Source of the DNA: a virus
DNA: 34,558 bases
Virus record (IMG/VR): IMGVR_UViG_3300027779_000086
Coordinates: 1-34,558 of that record
Direction: 5' to 3' (one strand)
In this document: piece after piece, positions 1-5,883 of the stretch
Numbering within the stretch: the first letter of the stretch is position 1
Layout: each line of letters begins with the position of its first letter
Translations under genes and position numbers: made by a program
The notes under the pieces: model-generated
The model's input: only the letters and a program-made list of their open reading frames with translations
Told to the model about the DNA's origin: nothing
The model's database searches: none

Positions 1-1
1 A

Positions 2-91
2 GATGTGGAAGATAAAAACATGAATCAAGAAAAACATTCAATAACTGATAAATGGTTTAAAACTCCATCATGGAAAAGAGTTTATGATTGA
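2..91 (+). CDS. C-terminal end of an upstream gene (partial)
   Basis: An open frame enters from the left edge and ends at a TGA at 89-91. The visible 29 residues are polar and charged and include the segment ITDKWFKTPSWKRVYD. No family can be recognised from so short a tail, and it carries no copy of the FDxAW tag. The stop overlaps the end of the minus-strand membrane ORF by 10 bases, so the two would be convergent. It may be the last exposed piece of a real gene or a chance open frame. Confidence 0.35.
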   Translation, partial: DVEDKNMNQEKHSITDKWFKTPSWKRVYD

Positions 92-285
92 ACATCAATA
101 TGCGTTTCATACCATTGATAGCAAGGGATAAGCCAAATTATTGAGCAGAACGCGAGAGGAAGTGCGATACCTTGATAGTAATACAAAGGGTCATCCGTGA
201 AGAGGTAAAGAAAACTCAAGACTAATGGTTGATTAACTAGCCATCCGAAAAATGGCCGCAGGGCTACCTTGAAAGTGAGTAGCAT
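82..285 (-). CDS. small putative two-helix membrane protein
   Basis: This 67-residue minus-strand frame starts at an ATG (complement of 283-285). It encodes a strongly hydrophobic protein with two likely membrane segments, around residues 14-29 (WLVNQPLVLSFLYLF) and 40-56 (IALPLAFCSIIWLIPC), joined by an acidic/tyrosine turn (DDPLYYY). The composition, with many aromatics and few charges, looks like a real small membrane protein. No coding frame on the + strand competes between 92 and 351. It would be the only minus-strand gene in the window and divergent from the tagged array that starts at 352. The ribosome site is poor: a GC-rich stretch lies upstream with AGG too close to the ATG. A holin-like or superinfection-exclusion role is possible but not shown. 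Confidence 0.45.
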   Translation of the reverse strand: MLLTFKVALRPFFGWLVNQPLVLSFLYLFTDDPLYYYQGIALPLAFCSIIWLIPCYQWYETHIDVQS

Positions 286-351
286 ACCTGCCCGCCGCCC
301 CTTTGTAATACTTAAGAAACTTTCTTTAAGGAATGTACGTTAGGACTTTAC
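286..351. promoter_or_regulatory. putative divergent intergenic region before the tagged-gene array
   Basis: This gap separates the minus-strand membrane ORF from the first + strand tagged gene. It holds a GC-rich run (CCTGCCCGCCGCCCC, 287-301) followed by an AT-rich stretch and the sequence TTAGGACTTTACATG reaching into the start of the gene at 352. Nearly the same sequence (TTAGGGACTTACATG) precedes the methyltransferase at 7286. Neither has a clear Shine-Dalgarno site, so this may be a promoter/leader element. I see no confident TATA box. Confidence 0.25.
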
Positions 352-801
352 ATGCCCGATTCATTTGACATAGCATGGAATATTGTAAAATACGGAGATG
401 AAGATCTTGATCCCGGCCAACTTGATGCTTATAATTCATATCAAAGAAGGCGAAACAACCCTGATGGAGAAGGCGGTAATAGACAAGATGGAGATGTAGA
501 CTTAACTTCTGACCAAGTTAGAGGCTCATCAACAATGCATCCTGATTTTAAGAACTTTGCAGAGACTATGTATGGAAATTCTGATGATCCATATGAAAAC
601 GCCACAGATGATGATTTCAAAGGTTTTAATGATGAAATGAGAAACCGAAAAGGGATGAGAGCAGTAGATGCAGGTTCAGATGATTGGACACCCGCACAAC
701 TCAGAGGTTCATCAACAGAAGGCCCGAATTTCTCAAGATATATGAATCGAAAGAAATTAGCGAGTGGTAATTCTCCAAATATGCGCGGTTTTATGACTTA
801 A
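352..801 (+). CDS. tagged hypothetical protein with an internal RGSST repeat
   Basis: This 149-residue acidic, Asn/Asp/Gly-rich protein is of no family I recognise. Residues 1-13 are a copy of the recurrent tag (SFDIAWNIVK), of the subtype followed by acidic residues. Behind it lie two related blocks with the pattern T-x-x-Q-[VL]-RGSST-x-x-x-[DN]-F (around residues 52-69 and 113-128), so the body is an internal duplication of a short module. No enzyme motif, cysteine cluster or membrane segment is visible. It is the first gene of the array, is followed by 51 non-coding bases, and has no clear Shine-Dalgarno site. I infer a tagged virion or effector protein; the function is unknown. Confidence 0.75.
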   Translation: MPDSFDIAWNIVKYGDEDLDPGQLDAYNSYQRRRNNPDGEGGNRQDGDVDLTSDQVRGSSTMHPDFKNFAETMYGNSDDPYENATDDDFKGFNDEMRNRKGMRAVDAGSDDWTPAQLRGSSTEGPNFSRYMNRKKLASGNSPNMRGFMT

Positions 802-852
802 TCTCCTTTTTAAAACCCAAATTTCTTTAACGATTGATTCTTAGGTAGTTGT

Positions 853-1254
853 ATGAGCGATGCTTTTGGTTATGCATGGCGGATTACAAAAGAATATGAT
901 TTAGATGATATTCCAGAGGAAAACAAAAATGGCAATTGTTATCAATGCGCCGCAAATCACGTTATGGGCAATTCTAAAACTCATACTCTTGCACATACGA
1001 TGGTTTCTGGACAGGGAGCCATAAGAGGGAAGAGATATGGTCATGCATTTACATTATACAATCATCCTGAAACAGGAGATGAAATGGTACACGATCCCAA
1101 TCCCAAGTTAAACAATGGTAAAGGAATAGATATGGATGCAAGAGCGTATTTTGCTTTAGGAAATATTAATCCTGATGAGGTAAAGCGATATACTTATGAG
1201 GAAATGGGTAGAAAATTAATTGATACTGAACAATGGGGGCCATGGGATGAATAA
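853..1254 (+). CDS. tagged protein, possible papain-like cysteine hydrolase
   Basis: This 133-residue protein begins with the tag (AFGYAWRITK, residues 4-13). The body has a Cys-x-x-Cys-Ala-Ala stretch (NCYQCAANH, about 28-36), a histidine in KRYGHAFTLYN (about 61-71), then MVHDPNPKL (about 78-86). The order Cys, then Gly-His-[Ala/hydrophobic], then an Asp/Asn after a strand matches what small papain-like or transglutaminase-like phage proteins show. I infer a cysteine hydrolase or amidotransferase fold; the family assignment is tentative. The alternative is a zinc-binding protein using the two cysteines and histidines. The start is an ATG preceded by TTAGGTAGTTGT, without a strong ribosome site. 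Its stop overlaps a small zinc-finger frame at 1247. Confidence 0.7.
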   Translation: MSDAFGYAWRITKEYDLDDIPEENKNGNCYQCAANHVMGNSKTHTLAHTMVSGQGAIRGKRYGHAFTLYNHPETGDEMVHDPNPKLNNGKGIDMDARAYFALGNINPDEVKRYTYEEMGRKLIDTEQWGPWDE

Positions 1255-1354
1255 TTATTCATATTGCCCTAGTTGTGGTAATGCTTTAGGTAATTTAAAA
1301 GTCATAGATGGTTCATGTTGTAGGATAATAGGTGATTTGGATGACCGCATTTGA
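1247..1354 (+). CDS. 35-residue zinc-knuckle microprotein
   Basis: A short frame starts at an ATG overlapping the end of the preceding gene and runs into the start of the next one. It has a zinc-ribbon-like pair: CPSCG near residue 7 and SCC near residue 24. Without it, 1255-1340 would be non-coding, and such gaps are rare here. It has no tag copy. It may be a real small zinc protein or a decayed fragment of a zinc-ribbon cassette like those at 5690, 9707 and 9982. Confidence is limited by its length and by the 14-base overlap with the strongly supported start at 1341. Confidence 0.35.
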   Translation: MNNYSYCPSCGNALGNLKVIDGSCCRIIGDLDDRI

Positions 1355-1673
1355 CCGAGCATGGGATTTGCTCAAGAGGAAACTGCCCGACCCCCCCGCA
1401 GAAAAGCCCCCGCCATGCCCTTATTGTGGGAATACAGAAACACAATGGAGAATGGATCAATTATCATCTCTCAGTTGGCGATTGAATATGACCGATACCG
1501 TCCCCTATTACAGCGTTTGGTGTAAGAATTGGTTTGCAGACCCCGAAAAAGGAGAAGATAGTGGCTGTGAGTTGCTTTCACACGCTGATGAGTATGCTGA
1601 AATGCAAATTAAAGATACATGGATGAACGCATTTGATCCTAATCGAGAGATACGAGGGGATGAAGGAGTATGA
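1341..1673 (+). CDS. tagged zinc-ribbon protein
   Basis: The protein has 110 residues. The start is the ATG at 1341, because AGGTGA lies 5 bases upstream and because the tag (TAFDRAWDLLK) then falls at residues 2-12, as in its neighbours; a GTG nine bases earlier is less likely. After the tag comes a proline-rich linker (residues 15-27), then CPYCG (28-32). Later residues include VWCKNW and GCELL, whose cysteines could complete a zinc site. The catalytic function is unknown. The stretch is visibly GC-richer, with C-runs, than the AT-rich genes downstream. Its stop overlaps the next start (ATGA). Confidence 0.8.
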   Translation: MTAFDRAWDLLKRKLPDPPAEKPPPCPYCGNTETQWRMDQLSSLSWRLNMTDTVPYYSVWCKNWFADPEKGEDSGCELLSHADEYAEMQIKDTWMNAFDPNREIRGDEGV

Positions 1674-2230
1674 CATCATTTGACCGAGCATGGGATTTGG
1701 CGAAGATGCCCATTTACGATACTGATTATCCCGGCATTCGTTTTGTGTCTTATGTGGGTAATGAAACAGATGACGAAGGACACACAAGACATTCATACGG
1801 GTCTTCTAAGAAGTTTGGAGATGCGGTGACTGAAAGTAGGCCCGGTTATGGCATTGAAATGATGCGGCCATCTGAGTATTTGAGGGCGGTTGGTTGGCCG
1901 GGTGGCAAATTCACAAGACGTAGTGGTGAAGGCGGGCCGTTGCGAACACCAAGAGAAGCGGGTGATTTTCACTATCGTGATTTAATGGATAGGGCGCAAG
2001 CCGGAGAGGACATTGTTTTCGGTATGCCCTACATCAATTTCCTGATAGATGGAACAGCCCGTAGGGGTACGCAAGACGGCAGACATAGAATGTCTGAGTT
2101 ATTGGCACGAGGGGATAGAAAAGTCCCTGTTGTGGCCGAGAGGGACGCGAATCTGCCACATTATTGCCCTGAAAATTGCCCTTGTGGCAAACCGGGTCGT
2201 GGTGTGCATAACCAATCACCGGAGTGGTAA
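1670..2230 (+). CDS. tagged ParB/sulfiredoxin-like domain protein
   Basis: This 186-residue protein has the tag TSFDRAWDLAK at residues 2-12 followed by MP, the linker also used at 2233, 3383 and 5075. The C-terminal half contains MRPSEYL (about 64-70) and later QDGRHRMSELLARG (about 138-151). The DGRHR signature followed by a helix matches the ParB/Srx-like nuclease fold, in which this loop binds nucleotide. An N-terminal partner-loop motif is less clear. The end has cysteines (CPENCPCGKPG) that may bind zinc. A GGAG site precedes the ATG, which overlaps the previous stop. I infer a nucleotide-binding or nuclease-like effector; the exact activity is unknown. Confidence 0.75.
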   Translation: MTSFDRAWDLAKMPIYDTDYPGIRFVSYVGNETDDEGHTRHSYGSSKKFGDAVTESRPGYGIEMMRPSEYLRAVGWPGGKFTRRSGEGGPLRTPREAGDFHYRDLMDRAQAGEDIVFGMPYINFLIDGTARRGTQDGRHRMSELLARGDRKVPVVAERDANLPHYCPENCPCGKPGRGVHNQSPEW

Positions 2231-2232
2231 TT

Positions 2233-2769
2233 ATGACAGCATTTGACCGAGCGTGGGATTTAGTGAAGATGCCTCTATGGACTGAATCAGGAACTACTGC
2301 TGACTATGAGCCTGAAGATTATACAGATGATGAACGAGGATTAACACATACGCCGGGTTCGATACACCAAAGATTTAGTCTTGTGCCGAAAATTGAAATG
2401 ATTGAATCTCCTCTTCCTCATCGTTATTGGGAGTCAAAAGACAAGGATGCTAGAGGGTACGCGGTTTTACAAGAAGGCGATGCTCCCAATGACCCGATAG
2501 AACCTTATCACCAAATTTCTAATTTTGAATTAGGAGAGGACATACGAGGAACAGGTCAAGCACGAAATAGACTTTTAGAGATGATTGCAGAGTTGAGAGA
2601 ACATGATTCCAAAGCAACCAGTTCCCATGTAACTCATAGTGAGAGGAACACGGCTGACTTTTGGGATAAATTAGTAGATGAGGGGTTAATAGATAGTGCA
2701 TCTACCAAGCCATACGTTACAAGAACTCCTGATGGCAAAATCATACCATACATCAATAGGAGAGATTAG
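2233..2769 (+). CDS. tagged GNAT-like acetyltransferase candidate
   Basis: The protein has 178 residues. The ATG at 2233 is chosen because the tag (TAFDRAWDLVK, then MP) then starts at residue 2; a GTG nine bases earlier is an alternative. A conserved-looking block near residues 96-150 reads as a strand (ISNFELGE), a basic Gly-rich loop (RGTGQARNRLL) and a long helix, then HSERNTADFWDKLVDEGLI. This order matches GNAT N-acetyltransferases, where the Q/R-x-x-G-x-G/A loop binds acetyl-CoA and an N-x-x-A-x-x-F/Y-W-x-K-L helix follows. The first beta strands are not clear, so the assignment is moderate. It is followed after 1 base by the next gene. Confidence 0.72.
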   Translation: MTAFDRAWDLVKMPLWTESGTTADYEPEDYTDDERGLTHTPGSIHQRFSLVPKIEMIESPLPHRYWESKDKDARGYAVLQEGDAPNDPIEPYHQISNFELGEDIRGTGQARNRLLEMIAELREHDSKATSSHVTHSERNTADFWDKLVDEGLIDSASTKPYVTRTPDGKIIPYINRRD

Positions 2770-2770
2770 A

Positions 2771-3895
2771 ATGACCGCCTTTGAAAAAGCGTGGGGTTTG
2801 CTCAAGGGTACTCGACAAATTGAGTATGATGCATTTTTCAATCCAGCGAATGTATCTGAAGATGTAATGGGGTTGAGTGCTAATATGACAAGAGAACAAA
2901 TTATTAAACCCGGCCCTATGCCCGGTTTTGTGTTTTTTTACGATATCCAAACAGGTGATGAAAAATTAATGTCCGAATCTGAAGCAGAAAAAATATGGCC
3001 TAGTCATATAGATAGTAAAAGTTACTTAGGCCCTACTAAAAATGGATTAAGTACGTTTGCTGATGATGCTTTGTCTGAAAAAGACCCCCATTTTGATGAA
3101 CAAAAAACAATAGATAGATTTACAAGAAAACGTATAGCACCATTAATGGCTCACGAAATAGGTCATACATTAGATAGTCAATTTGGGGAAGGCTCTGAGG
3201 CACAACAAGAAATGCCAGCACATATTTTAGAGCAAGCAACAAGAGATGTTCTCAATGATGCACCCTTTCGACCAATCATACCGATAGCGAATCGACATAC
3301 TTCTAACAGAAATCTTACTGGTGACTACAACCCGAATTATGAATACAAGCCTACTGATGATACTATAATTTCAGGCGAACCAATGGCCTTCGACCAAGCG
3401 TGGGATTTGGCGAAGATGCCGTTTCATGGTACAAGCGATAAGGATTGGGATAAAATTGTTGAGAGTGGCGGGATGAGGCCGAACACCTTCGCCGCAGGTT
3501 ACAAAGGAGAATACCCATTTGATGAAGATATTAAGACAACTGAAGAAGAGGCTATGGAAGATGCGTGGAAATATGCTATTGGCAATGTCCTAGAATCCGG
3601 CAAGGGTACACCTCACCTTCTTTACATAAATCCCAATCATCGTGATGTGTATTTAGAACCGGATGAAAGAGAGGGACATGCATTTAAGCCATTACCGGGC
3701 GACCCTCCATCTCCAAACCATTATTCATCTAAATTAAATAATTTAGGAGAAATAGGACATGTAATTTCACCATTTTCTATACCACTTGAGGCAATTGAAC
3801 CTGTTCTTGAAGGCGACCCTTATGATGAAAATGATGATTGGGAAGATGAGTGGTATGAAAGGCAAATTGATATGTTAAGGGAGGTATTGTATTGA
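2771..3895 (+). CDS. two-tag fusion: HExxH metallopeptidase plus ADP-ribosyltransferase-like domain
   Basis: The protein has 374 residues from the ATG at 2771, which has AGGAGAG 6 bases upstream; earlier in-frame codons would displace the tag from the N-terminus. Residues 2-12 are the tag (TAFEKAWGLLK). A zinc-metallopeptidase motif HEIGH lies at 128-132 inside MAHEIGHTLDSQFGEG, typical of zincins. A second complete tag with its own methionine begins at residue 205 (MAFDQAWDLAKMP). It is followed by FHGTSDKDW, a helix, LLYINPN and VISPFSIPLEAIEPV, the H-x-x-E-like order of KptA/PARP-type ADP-ribosyltransferases. It reads as two tagged cassettes joined in one frame. Cleavage between them is conceivable but unproven. 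Confidence 0.85.
   Translation: MTAFEKAWGLLKGTRQIEYDAFFNPANVSEDVMGLSANMTREQIIKPGPMPGFVFFYDIQTGDEKLMSESEAEKIWPSHIDSKSYLGPTKNGLSTFADDALSEKDPHFDEQKTIDRFTRKRIAPLMAHEIGHTLDSQFGEGSEAQQEMPAHILEQATRDVLNDAPFRPIIPIANRHTSNRNLTGDYNPNYEYKPTDDTIISGEPMAFDQAWDLAKMPFHGTSDKDWDKIVESGGMRPNTFAAGYKGEYPFDEDIKTTEEEAMEDAWKYAIGNVLESGKGTPHLLYINPNHRDVYLEPDEREGHAFKPLPGDPPSPNHYSSKLNNLGEIGHVISPFSIPLEAIEPVLEGDPYDENDDWEDEWYERQIDMLREVLY
3383..3421 (+). other. internal copy of the FDxAW tag (zincin/ART junction)
   Basis: The thirteen codons ATG GCC TTC ... AAG ATG CCG encode a full tag plus the MP linker. They lie at residues 205-217 of the fusion protein, exactly between the metallopeptidase and ADP-ribosyltransferase-like parts. 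At DNA level it is close to the N-terminal tags at 1670 and 2233, including a shared TGGGATTTGGCGAAGATGCC. It marks the joint of two formerly separate cassettes. Confidence 0.85.
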
Positions 3896-4344
3896 CCGCA
3901 TTTGAACAAGCGTGGGAATTGGTGAAGGCAGATGATCCTCTTGTTTATCGAGGCGAGGGACATAGTTTTGTTAGGCAAGATAGTGATTTCCGAAAATGGC
4001 TTAGAGGAAACAATTGGCCCGTTGATGATGATTTTGCACAAGTACCATTTAGTGAGCAATTGAAAATACTTTCAATATACAGAAATCTACAACGGAATGA
4101 CCCTGATTCTGAAATGAATGATGATGAGTTTGTTGATAATGACTCATTTAACTCACCTGTTGTTGATAATATCGAATCTATCCTTGGGATGGTTGGTTTG
4201 GATGGTAAGATAGATCAATGCTATGGGTGTGGTTTAGAGGGCGATTTGAGAACATTTACTCAAAGAAGTTCAACAGGTAGGCTTGAACGTAGATGTCCAT
4301 CTTGCGGTTCGTATGAAGTTCATGGTAAGGAGGCATACAAATGA
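3892..4344 (+). CDS. tagged protein with C-terminal zinc ribbon
   Basis: This 150-residue protein uses a TTG start at 3892 that overlaps the previous TGA. GGGAGGT about 6 bases upstream and the immediate tag (TAFEQAWELVK) support this unusual start. The middle is acidic and helical without a recognised domain. The C-terminus (about 107-143) has a four-cysteine zinc ribbon, CYGCG and later CPSCGSYE. A LVYRGEG segment after the tag resembles the opening strand of some ADP-ribosyltransferases, but no second or third motif follows, so I do not assign that. The stop overlaps the next ATG. Confidence 0.78.
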   Translation: MTAFEQAWELVKADDPLVYRGEGHSFVRQDSDFRKWLRGNNWPVDDDFAQVPFSEQLKILSIYRNLQRNDPDSEMNDDEFVDNDSFNSPVVDNIESILGMVGLDGKIDQCYGCGLEGDLRTFTQRSSTGRLERRCPSCGSYEVHGKEAYK

Positions 4345-5078
4345 CCGCATTTGACCGAGCATGGTTGGTGGTCAAAGCCCCCATTGATGTTTATTCAGAT
4401 CGTGGACGGGTGAGAGAAATTACCGATGATGAAATGTTGTATAGTGGTGGTGATTTTAGAGATGAATCACGCTATTATTCAGACGATTTGGATATTGCTT
4501 TGCATTATGCTTTGTATGGTTCAGCCGTTCCTTATTCCGATAGGGGCGGGCGAAGAAATACCGAAGGAAAACCAATACCATCAATGCGAAGAACAATACC
4601 AAGCATTAGTGTGATTGACCCAAGAGATTACCCAGAAGATGATAGAGGTATAATGCAAGAAGATCCTTTCAGCCCCGGAATAGGGGTGATGGATGATGAA
4701 TATAGCGGGAATAAATTATCGCATGATAAAGTCATTGAATTATTACAAGAACACATCAATGAAGGCAGATACAAAAATATTTTGGGTGGAACAACAGGAG
4801 AGTTATTCAATGATGAAGAAAGAGGGAAACACGCAAATGACGCTTTAAGCCGTTTGATTGCATATAATAAGAATGAATCACTTGAAAGGTGGAATCCGAA
4901 TCCACCGAGTTATGAAATGGGTGATGATGTATTTAGAACCGCCGACTATGACGATTTCATAGAAACACTTGGGCATGATGATTCAATGCCGGATATACTC
5001 GGAGAGTGGAATGATTTAGAAGATTGGCAACGAAAAGCGGCGATTGAGGCGGGATATAGCGAGGATGATTGGATATGA
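4341..5078 (+). CDS. tagged protein, weak ADP-ribosyltransferase-like N-terminal half
   Basis: The protein has 245 residues. Tag TAFDRAWLVVK at 2-12, then AP. AAGGAGG lies upstream of the ATG, which overlaps the previous stop. The region from residue 30 contains MLYSGGDF, then RYYSDDLDIALHYALYGSA, then ISVIDPRDY. The order (Y-S-G strand, aromatic-Ser-x-x-x-x-A-x-x-YA helix, short strand) resembles the core of phage and toxin ADP-ribosyltransferases, where the second block binds NAD. A clear catalytic Glu motif is not seen, so this is a weak call. The C-terminal half is acidic and Trp-rich (WNDLEDWQRKAAIEAGYSE) and unrecognised. Confidence 0.75.
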   Translation: MTAFDRAWLVVKAPIDVYSDRGRVREITDDEMLYSGGDFRDESRYYSDDLDIALHYALYGSAVPYSDRGGRRNTEGKPIPSMRRTIPSISVIDPRDYPEDDRGIMQEDPFSPGIGVMDDEYSGNKLSHDKVIELLQEHINEGRYKNILGGTTGELFNDEERGKHANDALSRLIAYNKNESLERWNPNPPSYEMGDDVFRTADYDDFIETLGHDDSMPDILGEWNDLEDWQRKAAIEAGYSEDDWI

Positions 5079-5620
5079 CCGCTTTTGACCAAGCGTGGGC
5101 GGTAGTGAAGATGCCTATATATCATGGAACATCAACAAAACATTTGCCGGGTATATTGCGAGAAGGTTTGAAACCAACTTCAACCATGCCTGATCCTCAT
5201 GTCCGACAATTGATAGACGATCAAGGTTATGATGAAAATGATGATGAATTATGGAATAGACTTTATGTTTATGGAGTAGGAGATAAGTTGATGACTCCTG
5301 CTAAATATTCGGTAATGGCTTCTTCAAGTGGGGATAAATTATATGGGGAGTATGGAGATAAAAAGGAACAAGATAGAACATTTGATCCAAAAAATCTTCC
5401 TTTGATTCTTGAGATGCCTTATGATAGTGCAGATTGGTATGATGATGAAATTGGTCAAAGTGGGTTTGGCGATGGTAATTGGATGATGTCTGAAACAGGC
5501 GTTTCTCCTAAAAACTTGAAAGTTTTTGCTCAGGCAAAACCTGATATGACCGTTGGGCAATATTTAGAAATGATTCGTAATAAAAGTAAAAAAATGAAAT
5601 ATGATGAAGATGAGTTCTGA
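5075..5620 (+). CDS. tagged ADP-ribosyltransferase-like protein (KptA/PARP type)
   Basis: The protein has 181 residues. The ATG at 5075 (ATGA overlap) puts the tag TAFDQAWAVVK at 2-12; a TTG six bases earlier is less likely. Directly after the MP linker comes IYHGTSTKHLPGILREGLKP (15-34), the opening strand and helix of H-Y-E type ADP-ribosyltransferases with the NAD-binding histidine. A second block, ASSSGDKLYGEYG (about 86-98), could supply the middle motif. LILEMPYD (about 110-117) is a core strand, and MSETGVSPKNLKVF (about 139-152) matches the catalytic Glu followed by the usual V-x-P-x-x-I ending. Known relatives modify proteins, RNA or DNA; the target here is unknown. Confidence 0.82.
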   Translation: MTAFDQAWAVVKMPIYHGTSTKHLPGILREGLKPTSTMPDPHVRQLIDDQGYDENDDELWNRLYVYGVGDKLMTPAKYSVMASSSGDKLYGEYGDKKEQDRTFDPKNLPLILEMPYDSADWYDDEIGQSGFGDGNWMMSETGVSPKNLKVFAQAKPDMTVGQYLEMIRNKSKKMKYDEDEF

Positions 5621-5723
5621 TTCTTTTAATCAAGCGTGGGAATTAAATTGCCCAAATACTAAAATACAAAAGAACGGAGAGTATTTGCAATGGAGGCGTT
5701 CAGCAAGGCTTGGGATTTTATAA
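5610..5723 (+). CDS. 37-residue tagged microprotein overlapping the next gene
   Basis: This short frame starts at an ATG overlapping the end of the ADP-ribosyltransferase-like gene. It encodes the tag at once (SDSFNQAWELN), then CPNTKIQKNGEYLQW, ending at 5723 inside the next gene. Two successive frames (here and at 5690) thus each encode a tag copy with a 34-base overlap. It looks like a remnant in which a tag and its zinc module were separated by a frameshift. Alternatively it is a genuine minimal tag peptide. It is too short for a function call. Confidence 0.45.
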   Translation: MSSDSFNQAWELNCPNTKIQKNGEYLQWRRSARLGIL

Positions 5724-5878
5724 AATACTCAAAACTACCTCACTGTCCTCATTGTAAAGGTAATTTAGCATTAGCAAGAGGTGAAAAATCTAAATATTGT
5801 ACTTCTAAGTCATGCCAAGATAAAAATCCCGTAAATCCATATTATAAATATCCCGGTAATTCTGATAGGAGGTTTTGA
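5690..5878 (+). CDS. small tagged zinc-ribbon protein
   Basis: The protein has 62 residues. Tag EAFSKAWDFIK at 2-12, then a compact four-cysteine zinc ribbon: CPHC (about 19-22), YCTSKSCQ (about 36-43). Almost the entire protein is tag plus zinc module, as in the 50-residue protein at 9982, so the zinc module itself seems to be the cargo. No enzyme motif is present. ACGGAGAG lies upstream of the ATG. It overlaps the preceding microprotein and is followed directly by the next tagged gene. Confidence 0.72.
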   Translation: MEAFSKAWDFIKYSKLPHCPHCKGNLALARGEKSKYCTSKSCQDKNPVNPYYKYPGNSDRRF

Positions 5879-5883
5879 TTAAG

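Noticed and set aside
3892-4344. An ADP-ribosyltransferase from the YRGEG segment
   Set aside because: Only the first strand resembles the family; no second or third motif follows and the C-terminus is a zinc ribbon.
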